A DNA stretch of 64,000 nt, taken from assembly GCF_003097535.1 (NCBI RefSeq), contig NZ_CP029187.1, positions 2,480,001 to 2,544,000 on the forward strand. The letters run 5' to 3'. Of this stretch, positions 60,104-64,000 are shown piece after piece. The notes beneath the pieces are model-generated. The model worked only from the letters and a program-made list of their open reading frames with translations. It ran no database searches and was not told where the DNA came from. Numbering within the stretch: the stretch's first letter is position 1; the number at the start of each line of letters is the position of its first letter. The stretch is from Flavobacterium pallidum. Lineage in GTDB: Bacteria; Bacteroidota; Bacteroidia; Flavobacteriales; Flavobacteriaceae. The position numbers and the translations under genes were made by a program.

Positions 60104-62845
60104 TCATTTTGCCTTCTTTTTAGGTTTGCCCTCCGTGAATATATTGGCGGTATATTTTTCATACAGATCAAACAAAAATTCCAAACGGCTTGCCTCGCTG
60201 ACAAATGCCTGAGGCCTGTATGCCAAATCAACTGCCTTATCTAACTCATTGTGTGCTTTAACCAATTCGGGCGGCATGGCCAATGGATCGTATAAATCAG
60301 CTAATGAACTATCAGGAAACGCCGTCCTGACATCTAAAACTTTTTGGGCTTTATCTTCGATATTTTTGACGTGCTTAGGCGACGGATTTTCCGGCCACGG
60401 AAAAGTATTGTACACTACCGAATTTGAGTATCGATAATCGCTTTTCAATCGTCCACCAACAGTTTTAACCCAGTTCATGTGCATTTGTGATGTTATTATA
60501 CCGTAGTCATACAAATTAGCATCAGGCACTATTAGGCATAAGTTACTTGCTATGACGTGTGACGGCATAAACCCAATGGGGATGTATTTTCGTCTTTCGG
60601 ATGAAACGCTAGGGATAATGATGTAAGGTCTGTCGTTATGAGAAACGAACGCAAATTGCGAAGGATAGTCGGATAATTCCCTTGTTTCTTTCCGTGTACT
60701 TTCTTTACGAAAATCTCTGACTTTATTTAAACGGTCGCTAATAAATTTAGAAAACCGATAGTCGGTAGGACTAGCACCCTTCAACCACAGGCAAAAACGG
60801 GGGATATTGTTTATATATTCAACACTTCCAACATACTGCCGAATGAAAGGGCGAATGTTAGGTTCTTTCCTTATAGCTTCCTCTTTTTCATCTTCCGTCA
60901 TCAATAAAAATCCTCCATCAATTGGCTGATTTCCGAATTTGATTTTGGGAACATTACATATCGGTTTTGATTGTGGTAGTGGAAGTATATCCTTTGCATC
61001 TACCAAATATGGATTAATATTTTTAGCCTTTATTTCATGAGGCTCGCCTTTAATATCGTCGTATCCAAATAGACGTTTGTTAGAGGAATCGTAATTTGCA
61101 AATCCAACAATAACACAGTACACAGCCGCGTTGCCCTTTGCCTCATTATTCCACTTAAATGTTTGATGTGCGAAATGTATCTTGATGTTATAGATATGTA
61201 ACATACGTCCCCATAACACACTTGTTTGTTCACCTTGTACGATTGAATTGGTTGATACGAAAGCAGCTTTAATAGTTGTACCCTTGATATACTTAGCTGC
61301 CTTTATATACCATCCGGCAACATAGTCTAATATCCCACCGCCCTTTGCATCCCCAAATTCTTTTACTATCTGGTCGCGCTGCCCTTGCTTCATTATTTTA
61401 GAACCGATGAACGGGGGATTTCCAATAATATAACTAAGCTGATCTTTGGAAACAACGGTTTCCCAATTCGTTTCCATCGCGTCAGCGTGGACGATCTTTG
61501 CCGCTTTCTTTAGTGGAAGACGGACGAAATACTGCCCAAATTCATTGCTTATAAGCATGTTCATTTGGTGATCTATAAGCCACATTGCAACCTCAGCGAT
61601 ACGGGCAGGAAATTCCTCATATTCTATTCCGTGCATCATATCGACATCCAGCCAAATAATATCGCGAACATCTAAAAATCCCTGTCTGGTTTTGTTCGTA
61701 GCGCGTAAAATTTCAATTTCCAGTAAGCGTAATTCCCGGTAGGTTATTACTAAAAAGTTCCCACAACCACAGGCGGGATCTAAGAATTTAAGAAGGCTGA
61801 TTTTTTTGTGAAACTCAGCCAGCTTATTTTTATTTGTTTTGATGCTTTCAAACTCCGCCCACAAGTCATCTAAAAACAACGGCTTAATGAGTTTTAAGAT
61901 GTTCTTTTCACTGGTATAATGCGCTCCTAAATTTCGACGTTCCTGTGGATTCATTACACTTTGAAACATCGATCCAAAAATGGCGGGGCTTATTTTGCTC
62001 CAGTCAATATAACAGCATTCCAGCAAGGCCAAGCGCATTTTAGTGTCAAAGCTTGCCATTGGCAGAATTTCCTCAAACAGTTTCCCATTCACGTAAGGGA
62101 AAGCGTTTAGTTGCTCATCTAAATTCTTAAAACGTTTTTCGTAGGGAGTATTCAAAACCTGAAATAACTCTTGCAATTTCGGGGCGAGGTCGCTGCCGTC
62201 TTCATTGGTTCGGCCTTCTATATAATCCTGAAATTGCTGCTTCTCGAAAATAGTGGTGTCTTCCGCAAAAAGGCAAAACAATAAGCGGACAAGATATACT
62301 TCTAATGGGTGGTCAGTATAACCGATTTCCTTTAGGCGGTCGTGCAACTTACCCATTAATTCCGCCGCTTTTATATTAGCAGGGTCTTGCTCTTTATAAA
62401 CCTTTAATTGCGCCCCGATGAGATACGCGAAATGTTTTACATTAAGCACAAAGTCTTTAAGAAGAAACTCGGTTTTTCCGCCGTCTTCCAGATTGTATAA
62501 ATGGAAACGCTCAAAATCCGAAACTAAAACAAATTTAGGCAGTTCATGCTGTTTCAGTCCATGTAGATAGTCTTTAGCTTGCTTATAAGCTTTTTCTAAA
62601 TCCTTTCCCCGGCTTTTCATTTCGATTAATATCATACCTTTCCAAAGCAGATCGATATAACCGTCTTTTTCATCCAGCTTTTTTACTTTATGTTCAAATG
62701 AGGAAACCCGTTTTCGGTTAATCCCAAAAACGTTGAAAAATTCTATCAGAAAAGATTGCGCCTCTGCATCTTCGGAAAAATCATTTTCCCATTCCCTAGA
62801 AAATTTTACAGCGCGCTCTTTTATTTCATTCCAGCTTAATGCCAT
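60104..62845 (-). CDS. Type IIL restriction-modification enzyme, MmeI-like
   Basis: The 913-residue protein is a single-chain endonuclease plus N6-adenine methyltransferase. A PD-ExK nuclease is at the N-terminus, with Asp65, Glu75 and Lys77 in 'GYIDLLWKGMILIEMKS', at the same spacing as MmeI (10 and 2). A helical connector follows, then the methyltransferase with motif I 'LDPACGCGNFLVITYRELRL' and the catalytic motif 'NPPFIGSKIM', and then the target-recognition region. The end is MmeI_C-like ('DLYDPLAMPPELVKAHNELD'). MmeI-type enzymes cut about 20 bp from the site and modify only one strand, so the specificity cannot be guessed. A frameshift is not seen. Confidence 0.93.
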   Translation of the reverse strand: MALSWNEIKERAVKFSREWENDFSEDAEAQSFLIEFFNVFGINRKRVSSFEHKVKKLDEKDGYIDLLWKGMILIEMKSRGKDLEKAYKQAKDYLHGLKQHELPKFVLVSDFERFHLYNLEDGGKTEFLLKDFVLNVKHFAYLIGAQLKVYKEQDPANIKAAELMGKLHDRLKEIGYTDHPLEVYLVRLLFCLFAEDTTIFEKQQFQDYIEGRTNEDGSDLAPKLQELFQVLNTPYEKRFKNLDEQLNAFPYVNGKLFEEILPMASFDTKMRLALLECCYIDWSKISPAIFGSMFQSVMNPQERRNLGAHYTSEKNILKLIKPLFLDDLWAEFESIKTNKNKLAEFHKKISLLKFLDPACGCGNFLVITYRELRLLEIEILRATNKTRQGFLDVRDIIWLDVDMMHGIEYEEFPARIAEVAMWLIDHQMNMLISNEFGQYFVRLPLKKAAKIVHADAMETNWETVVSKDQLSYIIGNPPFIGSKIMKQGQRDQIVKEFGDAKGGGILDYVAGWYIKAAKYIKGTTIKAAFVSTNSIVQGEQTSVLWGRMLHIYNIKIHFAHQTFKWNNEAKGNAAVYCVIVGFANYDSSNKRLFGYDDIKGEPHEIKAKNINPYLVDAKDILPLPQSKPICNVPKIKFGNQPIDGGFLLMTEDEKEEAIRKEPNIRPFIRQYVGSVEYINNIPRFCLWLKGASPTDYRFSKFISDRLNKVRDFRKESTRKETRELSDYPSQFAFVSHNDRPYIIIPSVSSERRKYIPIGFMPSHVIASNLCLIVPDANLYDYGIITSQMHMNWVKTVGGRLKSDYRYSNSVVYNTFPWPENPSPKHVKNIEDKAQKVLDVRTAFPDSSLADLYDPLAMPPELVKAHNELDKAVDLAYRPQAFVSEASRLEFLFDLYEKYTANIFTEGKPKKKAK

Positions 62846-63000
62846 GTTTTGGGTCGTTTTTGGTTACAGATCAAATATAATAACATTAGTCGGCTTACAT
62901 TTCTACACATCCTATGTTTCCCGAAATCCGCAGGGTTTTGATGTCGGTTCACGCAAAGATAGCACGGATTTTAAGGTGGCAACTCGTACCTTAGATAAAT

Positions 63001-63744
63001 TTAAGCGGGAATCCCCAAAACCCCCAACCCAAAATCCCCAATCCCCACCATTTTTCCATTCACCTCCTGCAAAAACCGCACACACCCAACCCCAATCAAC
63101 ATCCCCTCACCACCAGGCAAGGCATCAACAGTAAAATGCAAAGGCATATCGACAGAATCCTGCGCAATGAGCAGGGGAGGGCACAGCGCAATAGTATGCG
63201 TGAGCGTTTCAAAATCAAAGCGCAGCACACCATAAAGGACTTCCATATGCGTGGTGCCAACAGAAAACCGCACCCTGTTTGTAGAAAAATCATCAACCGT
63301 ATACGCAAACGTATCTGCATCAAAACATCCAGGAGCACCAAGCAACTGCTCAAGGCTGTATTTTGGAGAAAACACAAACCCTCGCAGCAATTTTTTACCC
63401 GCAGCCGTTTGCATTCCGATGCCCACTTTTCGCTGCCCCCGTACAGAAATGCCGTCGTGCGTCTTGATTTCCTGCAGCAATTTCATCATCCTGCCGTGCA
63501 GCGTAGGATCTTTGTGCACGCCCAGGAAAGGATTCAACGCAATCCTCAGTGCCTTTTTAGCCTTCGAACAATTGCCAAACTCGGTAGCATTCTCGCGCAC
63601 ACGAACCATCTTCGGGCTGTTCTTAATCTTCTTTCCATCGAAACCGCCACCGGCAACACGTACCACCGGCTTGCCTTTCCGGTAATAAAAATTCAGCCCG
63701 CCCAAAGTCCCCGACAATTTAATGATGCCCTGTTGTTTTGCCAT
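63001..63744 (-). CDS. Hypothetical protein ('MAKQxGIIKxxGTLGGLxFY' family)
   Basis: The 247-residue protein begins MAKQQGIIKLSGTLGGLNFY and is rich in Lys and Gly early on. I have seen this opening in many Bacteroidota hypothetical proteins but know of no assigned function. It contains 'GKKIKNSPKMVRVRENATEF' and a beta-strand-rich C-terminal half, with no signal peptide or catalytic motif. It follows the restriction enzyme gene start after 155 nt on the same strand. The two may form part of an accessory patch, but no integrase or repeat supports a mobile element. Confidence 0.65.
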   Translation of the reverse strand: MAKQQGIIKLSGTLGGLNFYYRKGKPVVRVAGGGFDGKKIKNSPKMVRVRENATEFGNCSKAKKALRIALNPFLGVHKDPTLHGRMMKLLQEIKTHDGISVRGQRKVGIGMQTAAGKKLLRGFVFSPKYSLEQLLGAPGCFDADTFAYTVDDFSTNRVRFSVGTTHMEVLYGVLRFDFETLTHTIALCPPLLIAQDSVDMPLHFTVDALPGGEGMLIGVGCVRFLQEVNGKMVGIGDFGLGVLGIPA

Positions 63745-64000
63745 TATGAAAGGTATTAGTAAAATTCACTGGAATTGTATGATTACCTTTTGGATACAAC
63801 CATTCAATAAATGGTAAATATAACAAATTTAATGCATTAATAGTACGTTATTATAAAGTATTTACATAGTATTTATAGCGTATATATAGCGTATATATAG
63901 TGTATATATAACGTTTAATATATATTATTTGGCTATTACCTAAACAATGTCCAAAAGATATACATCTATTAGCCCTTAAAGTAAACCCTTAAATATACCC
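63745..64000. other. AT-rich end region with the second 11-bp array
   Basis: No gene is visible before the window ends. Seven 11-bp units occupy 63841-63917. Confidence 0.5.
63841..63917. repeat. 11-bp tandem repeat array, seven units
   Basis: Seven abutting 11-bp units follow the consensus TATAGCGTATA: TAGTACGTTAT, TATAAAGTATT, TACATAGTATT, TATAGCGTATA twice, TATAGTGTATA and TATAACGTTTA. The period is the same as in the 11.98-12.07 kb array, although the sequence is different and AT-richer. It lies upstream of the hypothetical gene at 63744. Confidence 0.85.

Noticed and set aside
1..64000. tRNA, rRNA, insertion sequences, integrases
   Set aside because: No cloverleaf-type or rRNA-like sequence, transposase or integrase motif was recognised in any gap.

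Overview
The window looks like a chromosomal segment from a Flavobacterium-type Bacteroidota. The reasons are the TAnnTTTG-type -7 promoter boxes, type IX secretion (T9SS) cargo with type A and type C sorting tails, a lipoprotein TamL next to TamB, IcmF, DUF4197 and DUF1599 proteins, and many short intergenic palindromes. The coding style is fairly uniform from end to end. No rRNA, tRNA, CRISPR array, transposase or phage module was seen.

Layout. 1-5.7 kb holds housekeeping genes: the glmM 3' end, an L,D-transpeptidase, a DUF4197 tandem pair, a cytoplasmic metal-receptor-like protein, rlmH, folP and DUF1599. 5.7-9.2 kb is a likely run of DoxX/thioredoxin fusion, DppB-type permease, TlpA-like lipoprotein and tpiA. 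9.3-12 kb carries an acyltransferase and three small genes on the minus strand, then an 11-bp tandem array and an 8-bp tandem array in front of icmF. 15.7-25 kb has a T9SS beta-helix protein, a TPR protein, a hydrolase, a DUF4173-like membrane protein, a TPR histidine kinase with its response regulator, and a lipoprotein. 25-32.5 kb is the overlapping tamB-tamL operon. 32.6-38.1 kb has a GH1 glucosidase/glycosyltransferase pair and a four-gene operon with a winged-helix regulator. 38.2-41.5 kb holds PaiB-like, DUF2383-like, lipoprotein and Nei-like genes.

41.7-52.5 kb is the most distinctive part. It has a structured orphan-terminator region that may be a small RNA, a T9SS type C protein, and a 2,649-residue leucine-rich surface protein made of nine repeated cassettes. 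These two proteins share a C-terminal module of about 430 residues. GGGACA sites lie upstream of the giant gene. 53-60 kb holds a 7TMR-DISM/LuxR-type regulator, small genes, and an HxlR / azoreductase / two luciferase-like oxidoreductase cluster with a palindromic operator candidate. Two copies of a structured element of about 200 bp flank this part. The end of the window has a type IIL (MmeI-like) restriction-modification enzyme, an unknown protein and a second 11-bp tandem array.

The best candidates for something undescribed are the structured RNA region at 41.7 kb, the two-copy element whose arms differ in sequence but stay self-complementary, and the 11-bp phased arrays. All functional claims are from reading the sequence; no search was run.
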